A stretch of DNA of 64,000 nt, taken from contig JADLFE010000060.1 in the NCBI GenBank assembly GCA_020845755.1, positions 1 through 64,000 on the forward strand, in the 5' to 3' direction. Every line of letters begins with the position of its first letter. Within the stretch, counting starts at the first letter, position 1. Positions 20,764 through 29,978 of the stretch are shown one piece after another. A model generated the notes under the pieces. That model did no database searches, was not told the DNA's origin, and saw only the letters and a list, made by a program, of their open reading frames with translations. Origin of the DNA: Phycisphaerales bacterium (GTDB lineage: Bacteria; Planctomycetota; Phycisphaerae; Phycisphaerales; UBA1924). The translations under genes and the position numbers were made by a program.

Positions 20764-21522
20764 TCATCCGGCACTCACCGCCAACGCACTCATCGCACCT
20801 GAGCGGCTCGTCGACAAACCGAGGCCGCGCCGGGCGCGCTCGCATGCGCAATCCCAGCGACGCTGACTGGAATCCGAACATCTGGGTGATCGCCCTTCTG
20901 CCCGGCGAACTCGGATCGTCCCGCACCATCTGCGGGTGCGCATACGCGCCCGGAAATCGTCTCTATGCGACAGCGTGGGCGGCATGATCACAACTCGGCG
21001 CGGGACTGTGGGCACACTGTCCATTGCGACCGGATTCGCGGGGGAAGCGTCGACCGCTCCCACATCGTCGCTCAACACGCTACTCCCGCGGAAGACCGAG
21101 AACGCCAAGCCGCGGGTCGCCAGACGGTCGTGGGGAGGAAGTGGTGATCGTTTCTACCTCGGTGCGATGTAGAGTGGGATCACTTTGAGTCGGGCATCAC
21201 GTACCACATTGTTGCGATGCGCAAAGAGCAAATGGAGTCTCTGAACTACTCCGACGAGCGTCAGTCAGGCCCCGATTTCTCCCTGAAAGACCTGCCCGGA
21301 GAGGCGGCCCACCGAGTACGCAGAGGTTTCAATCCGCTATGGGAAGACTCGACGTGTGCGCCGACTCCGCATGACGTATCGCTACGCGCCGGCCGGGATG
21401 AAGCGGTGTCGTCGGCGTGGTTTGTTCCCCAAGCCGCCGTTCTCGCGTGCCCATTTGAATCCTGTGCGTGCGGGGATAATCTGGGGTTTCGTATCGGTCT
21501 CGCGCACACAAGGAACTTCACG
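20764..21522. other. 759-nt stretch without recognisable genes
   Basis: Only short open frames occur (the longest is 21217-21549, plus), none with protein-like composition, start signals or recognisable motifs. No structured RNA or repeat was seen. A GATAAT-like box near 21474 may serve the decayed lipoprotein gene that follows. Confidence 0.5.
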
Positions 21523-21822
21523 ATGAAACTCCACGGCCTCGTACCCTAACTGCTCGCCGGCACCTCGGCCCTGATGCTCGGCGGCTGCACCGGCAGCGCG
21601 AACAAGCCGGCCGAGAGAGCCACCGCGATCTCCGAAGTACAGGCGGCGTATGACCGCTTGCTCGCCCAGCAGCCGGTGGCCGTGGCGCTAGCCACGGACG
21701 CCAAGGGCGTTCTGGTCCTCCCCAATGTGCTCAAGGCCGGCTTCGTGCTGGGCGGATATCACGGCTCCGGCGCGCTGCGGAAGGGCGATGAATTCACCCA
21801 CGCCACGAGCATGAGTCCATAG
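21523..21822 (+). pseudogene. Broken SYLF/YSC84-domain lipoprotein gene
   Basis: From ATG at 21523 the frame reads MKLHGLVP, then an in-frame TAA (21547-21549), then LLAGTSALMLGGCTGS, which together would form a lipoprotein signal with a Leu-Gly-Gly-Cys lipobox. The rest contains the start of a SYLF (YSC84-type lipid-binding) domain: AKGVLVLPNVLKAGFVLGG. It stops after about 100 codons, where intact family members run to roughly 180 or more. So the gene is both interrupted in its signal peptide and truncated at the 3' side. Reinitiation at ATG 21574 could only give a protein lacking a proper signal. Confidence 0.75.
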
Positions 21823-22022
21823 CAGGCGAGCATAAGGCCGTAACGCCAGCGCTCAGAGACCAGAAGCCGCGCCTGAAAAGTCGGGCTCGATGTGAAAGAA
21901 TCGCTCCGCGTCGCGGAGTCGGCATGGTCAGTCGGCGCTACGGCTGCCTTGGTCATTCGAGAAAGGCCTGTTTGCGAAGCCGGGCGCGATGTCCGGTCCG
22001 TTCCATCAATGCTCCCGAAGTG

Positions 22023-25000
22023 CTACGCGTGCGAAGACGGCGAGGCAGCCGCCTCGGGCGCCTTTGGCTTGAGCCCAAAGACCTTCTCAGACGCCGCCTG
22101 GATCACGACGTAAAGCACGGGCGTGAAGATCAGCCCGAGCGCCGTGTTGCCGATCATGCCGAAGAAGACCGCGGTACCGATCGCCTGGCGGCTCGCAGCG
22201 CCCGCGCCGGTCGCGATCATCATCGGGAGTACACCCAAAATGAAGGCCAAGGCCGTCATCAGAATGGGGCGAAGCCGTTGACGCGAGGCCTCGACGGCCG
22301 ATTCCACGATCCCCTTGCCCTGCTCGCGATAGGCCTTGGCGAATTCAACGATGAGAATCGCGTTCTTCGCGCCAAGACCAACCAAGAGCACCAGGCCGAC
22401 CTGGGTGTAGATGTTGTTGTCCATGCCGCGATAGATGAGCCCACCCATCGCGCCCAGCACGGCGAGCGGGATCGACAAGATCACCGAGAGCGGGATGAAC
22501 CAACTCTCATACAAGGCCGCGAGGATGAGATAGACGACCAGCAGCGCCATCGCAAACACGACGATCGCCTGGTTGCCGACCAACTTTTCCTGGTACGACA
22601 GCGCGGTCCACTCATAGGTGATACCCGCGGGGAGTTTGGCGTCGGCCATGCTCTCCACCACCTTGAGCGACTCGCCCGACGACACCCCCGCCGCCGCCTG
22701 TCCCTGCACAACCGCGGCCGGGAAGATGTTGTAGCGGATGACTCGGTCGGCGCCCATCGTCTCACGCACCCGCATGAGCGAACCGAGCGGCACCATGCTC
22801 CCATCGGGCTTGCGCACGTCGAGACGCAGAATGTCCTCGGGCTTGGAACGGAACTGGCTGTCGGCCGAGACGTTGACCTGCCAGGTGCGCCCGTAGAGAT
22901 TGAAGTCGTTGACGTATGCCGACGCGAGGTAGCCCGACATTGTCGAGAAGACATCCTGCAGCGGGATGCCGAGTTTCTTGACCTTCTCGCGGTCGACGTC
23001 GGCGAACAACTGGGGCACCGCCGGGCGGAACGCGCTATTCACGCCGCTGAGTTTGGACTGCGCGTTGCCGTCGACAACCAGCCCCTGCACGACCTCGCCG
23101 ATCGCCTGGCGTCCAAGGCCTCCGCGGTCCTGGAGGCGAAGGTCAAAGCCCGAGGCCGAGCCCACGCCATCGACCGCGGGAAGCGAAAAGACCAGGCACA
23201 GGCCGTCTGGAATCTTTGAGGTCTTCTGACGCAGATCGGCGATGATCGTGTTGAGATCGCGCCCCTTGGGCAGACGTTCGTCCCAGTCCTCCAGGCCGAC
23301 GAAGAACATGGCGTAGTTCGACCCGTTGCTGTTGATCATCGAGAATCCGGGGAGCGCGGTGAAGTTCCGCACGCCCTCGGTCTCGCCAAGGATCTGCTCG
23401 ACTTGCCGCACGGCCGCCAGGGTTCGCTCCTGTGACGCGGCGTCGGGCATCCAGACGTCGATCATCACCATGCCGCGATCTTCGAGCGGAACGAATCCGG
23501 TCGGCACCTTGGTGAACGTCCAGCCGATCCCGAAGACACACGCTCCGAACGCCGCGAGCGTGAACGCGACGATCGCCGGGTGAACAAGGAATTTGATGAG
23601 CCTCGCGTACGCGTTGGCGACCGCGTCGAAGAACGCGTTGAACCAGCGAACGAGGATGAAGGGCCTGTGGCCTTCCTTGTGGGCCTTCAAGATCACGCCG
23701 CAGAGGGCAGGCGTGAGCGTGACCGCGCACACCCCGCTGAAGAATGTGCTGGCGGCGATGGTGAGCGCAAACTGGCGGAAGAGCTGCCCTGAGATCCCGG
23801 GCAGAAAAGCCGTAGGGATGAACACCGCCATGAGCACGACGGTGATGCTGATCACAGGCGCGAGCACTTCCTTCATCGCTTTAATCGTGGCTTCCTTGGG
23901 CGCCAGATGCGCCTGCTTCATCACGGCCTCGACGTTTTCAACCACGACGATCGCGTCGTCCACGACGATGCCGATCGCGACCACCAGCCCGAACAGCACC
24001 GGCATGTTGACCGAGAAGCCCATGAGTTTCGCGAAGAAGAACGTGCCGATGATGGAGACAGGAATCGCCAACATCGGGATGATCGACAGACGGATGCTTC
24101 CCAGGAACACGACGACGACCGCCAGCACCAGCACCAGCGCCTCGATGAAGGTGTGAAAGACACCGTCGATCGCCGACAGCACGAACTTGGATGTGTCGTA
24201 CACGACCTCGAACGACAAGCCCTCGGGCAACTGCGCCGACTTGTCGTCCAGGAGCTTCTTGACATCCTTGGCGACCTGAACCGCGTTGCCGCCCGGCGCC
24301 TGATACACCACCATCGCCGCGGCCGGGATGCCCTTGTACCTCGCCAATAGGTCATAGGACTTGCCGCCCAGTTCGACCCGCGCGACATCTTTCACGCGGA
24401 TGAGGCGGTTGCCCTCGGCCCGCACGATGACACGCTCGAACTGCTCCACGCTGGAGAGCCGCCCCAGTGTCGACACGTTGTACTGAAAGGCCTGCCCCAC
24501 GTTCACGGGCGGCTGCCCGATCGAGCCCGCCGCCACCTGCACGTTCTGCTCCTTGAGCGCGGCGATGACGTCCATCGTGGTGAGGTTGCGCGCCTTGAGT
24601 TTCTCCGGGTCCAGCCAGAGCCTGATGCCGTAGTCCTTGACCGGAAAGACCTTCGCGTCGCCGACGCCGGCGATGCGCTTGATCTCGTCGAACACGTTGA
24701 TCGTGAGGTAGTTGGCGATGAACAGATCGTCGTATTTCTTGGCCGCCTCGGCGTCCTTGGGCGTGAGCGAGAAGACGGTGATGACGTTGGACGAAACGCG
24801 GTCGGTCGTCACCCCGTTTCGCTTCACTTCCTCGGGCAGCTTTGGAAGAGCGATGTTGACGCGATTCTGAACAAGCACCGACGCGATGTTGATGTCCGTC
24901 CCGAGTTCGAACGTCACCTTCAGGCTGTACGAGCCGTCGCTGGTCGACGTGCTCTCCATGTAGATCATCCCCGGAACGCCGTTGACCTGCTGCTCGATCG

Positions 25001-25193
25001 GCGACGCGACCGTGTCGGCTACGACCTGGGCGCTAGCGCCCGGGTACACCGTCGAGACCTGCACCACCGGCGGCGTGATGTCCGGGTACTGGGCCACCGG
25101 GAGCGTCGGATACGCCACCACCCCGAGCATCACGATCAGGATCGAGATCACCACCGAGACGATGGGGCGTCGGACCGGAAACTCAGCGAGCAT
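22023..25193 (-). CDS. RND multidrug efflux transporter, inner-membrane pump (AcrB/MexB family)
   Basis: Proton-driven trimeric exporter of the HAE1 family. The 1056-residue product has the usual length and topology: a first helix after MLAEFPVRRPIVSVVISILI, a large periplasmic loop beginning PTLPVAQYPDITPPVVQVST, and the paired Asp of the proton relay in AIGIVVDDAIVVVENVEAVM (about residue 405). A second large loop and LVLLVGLGAKNAILIVEFAK in the C-terminal half complete the pattern. It is the last gene of an operon with the outer-membrane factor and adaptor, 13 nt after the adaptor. The drug range cannot be told from sequence. Confidence 0.95.
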   Translation of the reverse strand: MLAEFPVRRPIVSVVISILIVMLGVVAYPTLPVAQYPDITPPVVQVSTVYPGASAQVVADTVASPIEQQVNGVPGMIYMESTSTSDGSYSLKVTFELGTDINIASVLVQNRVNIALPKLPEEVKRNGVTTDRVSSNVITVFSLTPKDAEAAKKYDDLFIANYLTINVFDEIKRIAGVGDAKVFPVKDYGIRLWLDPEKLKARNLTTMDVIAALKEQNVQVAAGSIGQPPVNVGQAFQYNVSTLGRLSSVEQFERVIVRAEGNRLIRVKDVARVELGGKSYDLLARYKGIPAAAMVVYQAPGGNAVQVAKDVKKLLDDKSAQLPEGLSFEVVYDTSKFVLSAIDGVFHTFIEALVLVLAVVVVFLGSIRLSIIPMLAIPVSIIGTFFFAKLMGFSVNMPVLFGLVVAIGIVVDDAIVVVENVEAVMKQAHLAPKEATIKAMKEVLAPVISITVVLMAVFIPTAFLPGISGQLFRQFALTIAASTFFSGVCAVTLTPALCGVILKAHKEGHRPFILVRWFNAFFDAVANAYARLIKFLVHPAIVAFTLAAFGACVFGIGWTFTKVPTGFVPLEDRGMVMIDVWMPDAASQERTLAAVRQVEQILGETEGVRNFTALPGFSMINSNGSNYAMFFVGLEDWDERLPKGRDLNTIIADLRQKTSKIPDGLCLVFSLPAVDGVGSASGFDLRLQDRGGLGRQAIGEVVQGLVVDGNAQSKLSGVNSAFRPAVPQLFADVDREKVKKLGIPLQDVFSTMSGYLASAYVNDFNLYGRTWQVNVSADSQFRSKPEDILRLDVRKPDGSMVPLGSLMRVRETMGADRVIRYNIFPAAVVQGQAAAGVSSGESLKVVESMADAKLPAGITYEWTALSYQEKLVGNQAIVVFAMALLVVYLILAALYESWFIPLSVILSIPLAVLGAMGGLIYRGMDNNIYTQVGLVLLVGLGAKNAILIVEFAKAYREQGKGIVESAVEASRQRLRPILMTALAFILGVLPMMIATGAGAASRQAIGTAVFFGMIGNTALGLIFTPVLYVVIQAASEKVFGLKPKAPEAAASPSSHA

Positions 25194-25206
25194 TCGGGAA
25201 CACTCC

Positions 25207-26397
25207 TCAGCGGCCCGCGGCCGGCGCTTGTTGCATCTTGGGAGTCACCTTCGATCCGGGTCGCGCCTTCAGCACACCGAGCACGATCACCCGGTCGCTC
25301 GCCGTCAGCCCTTCCTCGACCACGCGATCCGACCCATCGAGCACGCCGATCTTGACACGCCGTGCTTCGACCTCGTCCTTCTCGTTGAGCACCATCGCCA
25401 GACGCCCCTGCTGATCGCTGAGCAGCGCCGCCTCGGGCACCACCAGCGACCTGCGCGTCGACATCGGGAACCGCAGGCGAGCAAACAACCCCGGAAGCAG
25501 CAGTTCGTCCGCGTTCTCAAATCGCGTGCGGACGCGCAGCGTGCCGGTCTGGGCGTTCAACTCCGGCGCGACATAGTCAACCCGCCCCTGGAATCGATAC
25601 GCGGCCTCGTTCGATAGCCCGAGTTCGCACGTCCGTTGCTTGGCCTGCTCCGGCTCGGGTCGCTCCGGCTTGCCTGCCTTGGCCTCCATCGCCCGCACGC
25701 CCAGCACATCCGACTCGCTCACGTCGACGGACACATACGCGGGCACCGCCTGCACAATCGTCGCAAGAAGCGTCGGCTCGCCGCGCCCGACAAGGTTGCC
25801 CACGTCGACCTTCGCGCTGGTGATGCGCCCATCGATCGGGGCCGTCACGGTGCAGTAATCGAGGTTCAACGTTGCGTCCGTCAGCGCCGCCTTCGCCTGC
25901 GAAAGATCGGCCTTCGCCACGTCACGCTTGGCGGCCTTGATGACCGCGTCAATCTCAGGCCCGGCACGCTGGTCCGCGAGTTCGCGCGCCAGCCGTGCAT
26001 CGTTCTCCGCACCCTCGAGGGCCGCCTCCTGCGCCCGCACCGCCGCCTGCGCCTTCTCCACCGCCGCCTCGTACTGCCGCTTGTCGATCGCAAAGAGCAG
26101 GTCGCCCTTCTTCACGCGCTGACCGGCCTGAAAATGCTGCTTCTCCAGGAACCCCTGCACCCGCGCACGCACATCCACAGATTCCGCGGCCTCGATCGTG
26201 CCCGTGTAGTTCAGGTACGCGATCACCTCACGCTCCACGGGATTCGCCACGACAACCTCGGGCGGCGGCGGCGGCGCATAGACATTGGCCTCGTTCTTCT
26301 TCTTGCATCCGAAGGACACCGCGAGAACGCCGATCAAGACGCCGGCGCCGATCCTCGCCACCGCGCTCCGTCCACGGATGTTCTGATCGCTCTTCAT
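25207..26397 (-). CDS. RND efflux periplasmic adaptor subunit (AcrA/MexA family)
   Basis: Lipid-anchored periplasmic protein joining the pump to the outer-membrane channel. The product has about 396 residues, a lipoprotein signal with Cys31 after VSFG, a lipoyl half-motif (TGTIEAAESVDVRARVQGFL), a coiled-coil hairpin (residues about 95-165), the second lipoyl half (NLDYCTVTAPIDGRITSAKV) and beta-barrel and membrane-proximal domains. The start is uncertain: ATG 26397 has GGAG six bases upstream, while an in-frame GTG at 26418 overlaps the preceding stop codon. It lies between the channel and pump genes in one transcription unit. Confidence 0.94.
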   Translation of the reverse strand: MKSDQNIRGRSAVARIGAGVLIGVLAVSFGCKKKNEANVYAPPPPPEVVVANPVEREVIAYLNYTGTIEAAESVDVRARVQGFLEKQHFQAGQRVKKGDLLFAIDKRQYEAAVEKAQAAVRAQEAALEGAENDARLARELADQRAGPEIDAVIKAAKRDVAKADLSQAKAALTDATLNLDYCTVTAPIDGRITSAKVDVGNLVGRGEPTLLATIVQAVPAYVSVDVSESDVLGVRAMEAKAGKPERPEPEQAKQRTCELGLSNEAAYRFQGRVDYVAPELNAQTGTLRVRTRFENADELLLPGLFARLRFPMSTRRSLVVPEAALLSDQQGRLAMVLNEKDEVEARRVKIGVLDGSDRVVEEGLTASDRVIVLGVLKARPGSKVTPKMQQAPAAGR

Positions 26398-26414
26398 GTC
26401 CGCTCCGTCGTGTT

Positions 26415-28052
26415 TCACTTTTCATCCCCCGACACCGCGTTGCCGTCCGGCCGCTTGAAGCCAAGGTCCTTGCCGTGTTCCCAATCAGGATTCAGCACGT
26501 TCCCCCAGTCGGTCCTTGCTCGCATCTGCTTGACCGTCGATTCGTCGACGAACTCATGGCCGTCTCGGATCTCCCACCCGCCGCCCAGGGCCCGGTACGT
26601 CCGCACCGCGCCCAGTGCGATCGCCGCTCGCGCGACGACCAGGCTGTCCTGCTGCTGCACCAGCGCCGTCTGGGCGTTGTTCACACGGATGAAGTCCACC
26701 GCGCCCGCGCGATACTGGATCAGCGACAACTCCGCGCTGCGCTTCGACGCGTCCACGCCCTCCGTCAGGAACCCCGACCGTTCCTTGGAGCGAAGAAAGT
26801 CCGACAAACCCGCCTCGACATCCGACGCGGCCTTCAGCACGGTGCCGCGATACGCCGCCACCGCCTGCTCATACACCGCGTCCTGAACTCGAATGTTGTT
26901 CTCCACCCGTCCATAGTTGAGAATCGGCCAATTCACCTGCAGGCCGATGAACCCGGCGAAGGATTCTCCATCAAAGATGTTGCCGAGATTCGGACGACGC
27001 ACGCCCTCGAACGTGCTGCTCGCAAACCCGGTCGAACCCGCGATCGCGATGCTCGGGTACAGGTCGGCCGTCGCTTGCCCGATCCGCGCGCTCTGCGCGG
27101 CCGCAAGACGCTCCGCGACACGCACGTCCGGGCGACGCCTGAGCAACTCCGCCGGGATTCCCGCCGCGATCTCGGCCGGGACCTCCGGCAACTGCCTCGC
27201 GGCCCCGTTGGCGGGAGTGAGTTCGCCATCCAATTGCGACGGCGTCTCCCCCAGAAGCACGCACAACGCGAGTTTGGTCTGCTGCAGATCGTTTTCGAGT
27301 TGCGGCACGAGCGCCTGCGTATTCGCCAGCGTCGCTCGGGCCGTCGAAACATCCAATTCCGATACCGCGCCGGCCTTCTGCCTGGTCTGCGTCAGCGTCA
27401 GCGTCTCTGCCTGAAGCGCCGCGTTGGCCCGGGCGAACACCAACCGCTCCTCCAGCGAGCGAACCAGGATGTAGTTCGTCGCCACGTCAGAAACCAGCGA
27501 GACCACGATCGCGTCGTAATCAGCAACCGTCGCCAGCAATTCCGCGTCGGCTGCCTCGATGCCACGCCGGAACTTGCCCCAGAAGTCAAGCTCCCACGCC
27601 GCCTGCAACCCGATCTGCGCGTCGGAGAAGGCGGTCTCCGTGCCCGTGCCCGCGGCGTTGTAACTGAGTTGGCGGTTCGCGACACCGCCAAAGACCTCCT
27701 GCGACTGCGCAAAGAAACGGCCCACGGCGATACCGCGCCGAGCCCTCGCCTCGATCACGCGCAGCCCCGCCGATTTGACCGAGAGATTCTGCGCATACGC
27801 CTTCTGCACCAGGGCCGTAAGCGTTGGATCGTTGAACGACTCCCACCACCGCTGGCTCGCGGCATCGGCCGGTGTTGGCGTCGTGGACTGCGTCAGCCAC
27901 GCATCGTTGACCGGCGCATCAGGACGCTCGTAGTCAGGCCCGACCTTGCACCCGCCGGCCGCAAGCACGATGGCGGCCACGCCCGTTGAGATCCCAAGTC
28001 GTGCGTGTTTCATTGGAGAATGTCGTGTGTGACGCTGTTTGTTCGTCGGCAT
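26415..28052 (-). CDS. RND efflux outer-membrane lipoprotein (OprM/NodT family)
   Basis: Trimeric outer-membrane channel of the efflux system. The 545-residue product has a lipoprotein signal with Cys35, then KVGPDYERPDAPVNDAW, the classic family start, followed by two long alpha-helical hairpin repeats with beta-strand pairs (LGLQAAWELDFWGKFRR-like in the first, GLQVNWPILNYGRVENNI in the second). The start at 28052 is preferred for its GGAAG site; ATG 28013 (MKHARLGIS) gives a more usual signal-peptide length but has no ribosome-binding site. It is the first gene of the operon, followed directly by the adaptor and pump. Confidence 0.93.
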   Translation of the reverse strand: MPTNKQRHTRHSPMKHARLGISTGVAAIVLAAGGCKVGPDYERPDAPVNDAWLTQSTTPTPADAASQRWWESFNDPTLTALVQKAYAQNLSVKSAGLRVIEARARRGIAVGRFFAQSQEVFGGVANRQLSYNAAGTGTETAFSDAQIGLQAAWELDFWGKFRRGIEAADAELLATVADYDAIVVSLVSDVATNYILVRSLEERLVFARANAALQAETLTLTQTRQKAGAVSELDVSTARATLANTQALVPQLENDLQQTKLALCVLLGETPSQLDGELTPANGAARQLPEVPAEIAAGIPAELLRRRPDVRVAERLAAAQSARIGQATADLYPSIAIAGSTGFASSTFEGVRRPNLGNIFDGESFAGFIGLQVNWPILNYGRVENNIRVQDAVYEQAVAAYRGTVLKAASDVEAGLSDFLRSKERSGFLTEGVDASKRSAELSLIQYRAGAVDFIRVNNAQTALVQQQDSLVVARAAIALGAVRTYRALGGGWEIRDGHEFVDESTVKQMRARTDWGNVLNPDWEHGKDLGFKRPDGNAVSGDEK

Positions 28053-28209
28053 AGGGCACTTCCAGAAGCGGCGCGTATCGCCGCGGAGTGATCGATCAGC
28101 ATAACAACATCCGTTTGCAATTGCCGCGCGTCGACAAGACTCCACCGCGCCCACGAGCGCCCGCGTCGTTCCTGTTCCACGCCGATCTCGTTCTCCGCTC
28201 AAGCGGATG

Positions 28210-29046
28210 TCATGCCGAGCGTCCGATCGTAACCGGTACAAAAGGTCGAATCTCGAGCGACTCCCCCTCCACACGGACGTACGACCCCTGCGGAACCTCC
28301 ACCCACACGTTCACGGCCGTGCCCGCAGGTTCTGAAACGATGAACCTCGTGTCCGGCGCAAATCGCCCCGCCAGTTGCGGATTCCAACGAACCGCGTCAT
28401 CGACATCGCGGCTGTGATACAGCGTCGGCGCCTGCCCGTCGCTGGCGTACCGCACCGCATGGACTACCTTGCCGTCGCTCACTCCGAGCGTCATCCACAG
28501 CGATTCCTCAATCCCGGATTCATTCGCGGTGGTTTCGATGAAGCCGGCCATTCTCGCCAACGCGCCCGCCGGGTCGCGCTCCAGGCCGAACGTGATCGCC
28601 AGATAGAACATGACCTCCGAATCGGTCGTGCCCATCATCTCCGGGAACAGTTCTTCCGCGACGGCATGCACAAGCCTCTTTCGGAACTTCTCGATGCCGA
28701 AGACCTCGCCGTTGTGCACGAAGAGCCAGTTCTTGTGCCTGAACGGGTGGCAGTTCGTCTCCTGCACCACCGCCTGCGATGTCGCCCGCACATGGGCCAG
28801 AAATCGCGGCGATTCGATGTGCGCCGCCAGGTCTCGCAGGTTGAAGTCGTTCCACGCCGGGCGGATGCTCCGAAAAAGTCCCGGTGTCGCACGATCGTCG
28901 TACCAGCCCACGCCGAACCCATCGCCGTTGGTCGGCGTCTCGGCCGACTTGGAACTCATGCTCTGGTCGATCAGCGAGTGGGCCGGTTTGAAGAGAATGT
29001 CCTCAAGCAGGATCGGTGCTCCCGAATACGCCAGCCATCGGCACAT
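28210..29046 (-). CDS. Class II glutamine amidotransferase (YafJ-like)
   Basis: N-terminal-nucleophile hydrolase predicted to release ammonia from glutamine or cleave a gamma-glutamyl bond. The 278-residue product starts MCRWLAYSGAPILLEDILFK, so removal of Met exposes the catalytic Cys. Other landmarks are NGDGFGVGWYDD, LAHVRATSQAVVQETNCHPF and WLFVHNGEV, which shape the glutamine pocket. The longer frame upstream is basic and unlike the family; ATG 29046 is fixed by the nucleophile. YafJ/EgtC-type proteins of this family have varied roles and the acceptor here is unknown. It lies upstream of the efflux operon with a gap of about 160 nt. Confidence 0.9.
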   Translation of the reverse strand: MCRWLAYSGAPILLEDILFKPAHSLIDQSMSSKSAETPTNGDGFGVGWYDDRATPGLFRSIRPAWNDFNLRDLAAHIESPRFLAHVRATSQAVVQETNCHPFRHKNWLFVHNGEVFGIEKFRKRLVHAVAEELFPEMMGTTDSEVMFYLAITFGLERDPAGALARMAGFIETTANESGIEESLWMTLGVSDGKVVHAVRYASDGQAPTLYHSRDVDDAVRWNPQLAGRFAPDTRFIVSEPAGTAVNVWVEVPQGSYVRVEGESLEIRPFVPVTIGRSA

Positions 29047-29158
29047 GACTCGCACCCTTCTTGAGCGACCCGATTCCCGGCCGCCCTTGAACTTCCGCTT
29101 CACGCGATGAGACGCACCTACCGCCGCTAGAACCGCTCAGGAACGAACTTCCTTCCCT

Positions 29159-29308
29159 TCAGCGAAGCCCATCGTCGTACGCTCCCTTCTTGGAGCGGGG
29201 TGGCAGCGAGATCTTCTCGGTCGGGATCTTCTTGTAGGGAACCTGGCTCAAGAAGTGCGAGATGCAGTTCAGACGCGCCCGCTTCTTGTCGTCCGATCGA
29301 ACGATATG
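29159..29308 (-). pseudogene. 3' remnant of a polyphosphate kinase 2 gene
   Basis: The minus strand reads HIVRSDDKKRARLNCISHFL then SQVPYKKIPTEKISLPPRSK, a short tail and a stop at 29161-29159. This is the C-terminal end of PPK2, including the SDDKKRARLNCI segment typical of the family. Upstream of 29308 the similarity ends and no kinase motifs (Walker A/B, lid) are found, so roughly the first 200 or more residues are missing. It is a fragment without start or promoter. Confidence 0.75.
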
Positions 29309-29407
29309 CCGTTGGCGGCAGATTCGCTCGCCAGCGATACACCATCACCTGCCCACTCACAACGCCCGCCGCCTAGCCTGTCAGCGCCTGCGCGCCCGTC
29401 GCCAATC

Positions 29408-29743
29408 GCGTCAGCGTCCGCGCGAATACAAGGAACTCCTGAAGCGATCGGGCGCTCGCGAGGTGATCAGACCGATCCGACGCACGTGGCACGCGATCCG
29501 GAGTGGGATTCGGCGAAGGACGGACGCGCGTGGATCGCAACGTCGCTGCGTGGCAGCGCACAGGTGTGGCGTGATGACGACGCCGGGCTGAGGGCCGCTC
29601 GCTTCAACGACTCGAATCCGCGAAGTCGAAGATCTCCTTCGCCTGACGTTGGTCCTTGACGGTTCCCGCCGCGTTCTCGAGGCGGGCCATCGCGACGCCC
29701 ACGCCAACAGACTCGGGATACGCGAGCGCGGCCAAGGGCGAGC
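29408..29743. repeat. Degenerate partial duplicate of the comEC / 32668-gene 3' junction
   Basis: 29408-29690 aligns with 32470-32757, covering the end of comEC and the convergent end of the 32668-34695 gene; shared runs include GATCGGGCGCTCGC and GATCCGGAGTGGGATTCGGC. At 29689 the match jumps to 33010-33063, so the copy lacks about 250 nt from inside the second gene. Several indels break both reading frames. The copy has the same order and orientation as the source and lies just upstream of comEC. The rest of 29104-29978 holds only the PPK2 fragment and non-coding sequence. Confidence 0.75.
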
Positions 29744-29978
29744 ATGTGTCTCCGAGCACTCATGCTTCACTCTCTCATTGCGCGAGCGGCTGTGATGCCG
29801 ATCGTCCGCGCGGGGCCGGGACTGTGTCGCGCCTCACACGCGACACGCGTCTTCGAATCCCTCTCCCCATCGATTCCCGCCTGGGCGTACACGCCATTCA
29901 ACGCACGCCCCAGCACCCCATCGCCGGATCCTGCGAACACCACTTGCACGACACCACAGGGCGCGGGACCATCGCGAT

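Noticed and set aside
21217-21549. 110-codon plus-strand frame before the SYLF fragment
   Set aside because: No ribosome-binding site and no protein-like composition; it runs into the lipoprotein start by chance, in the same frame.
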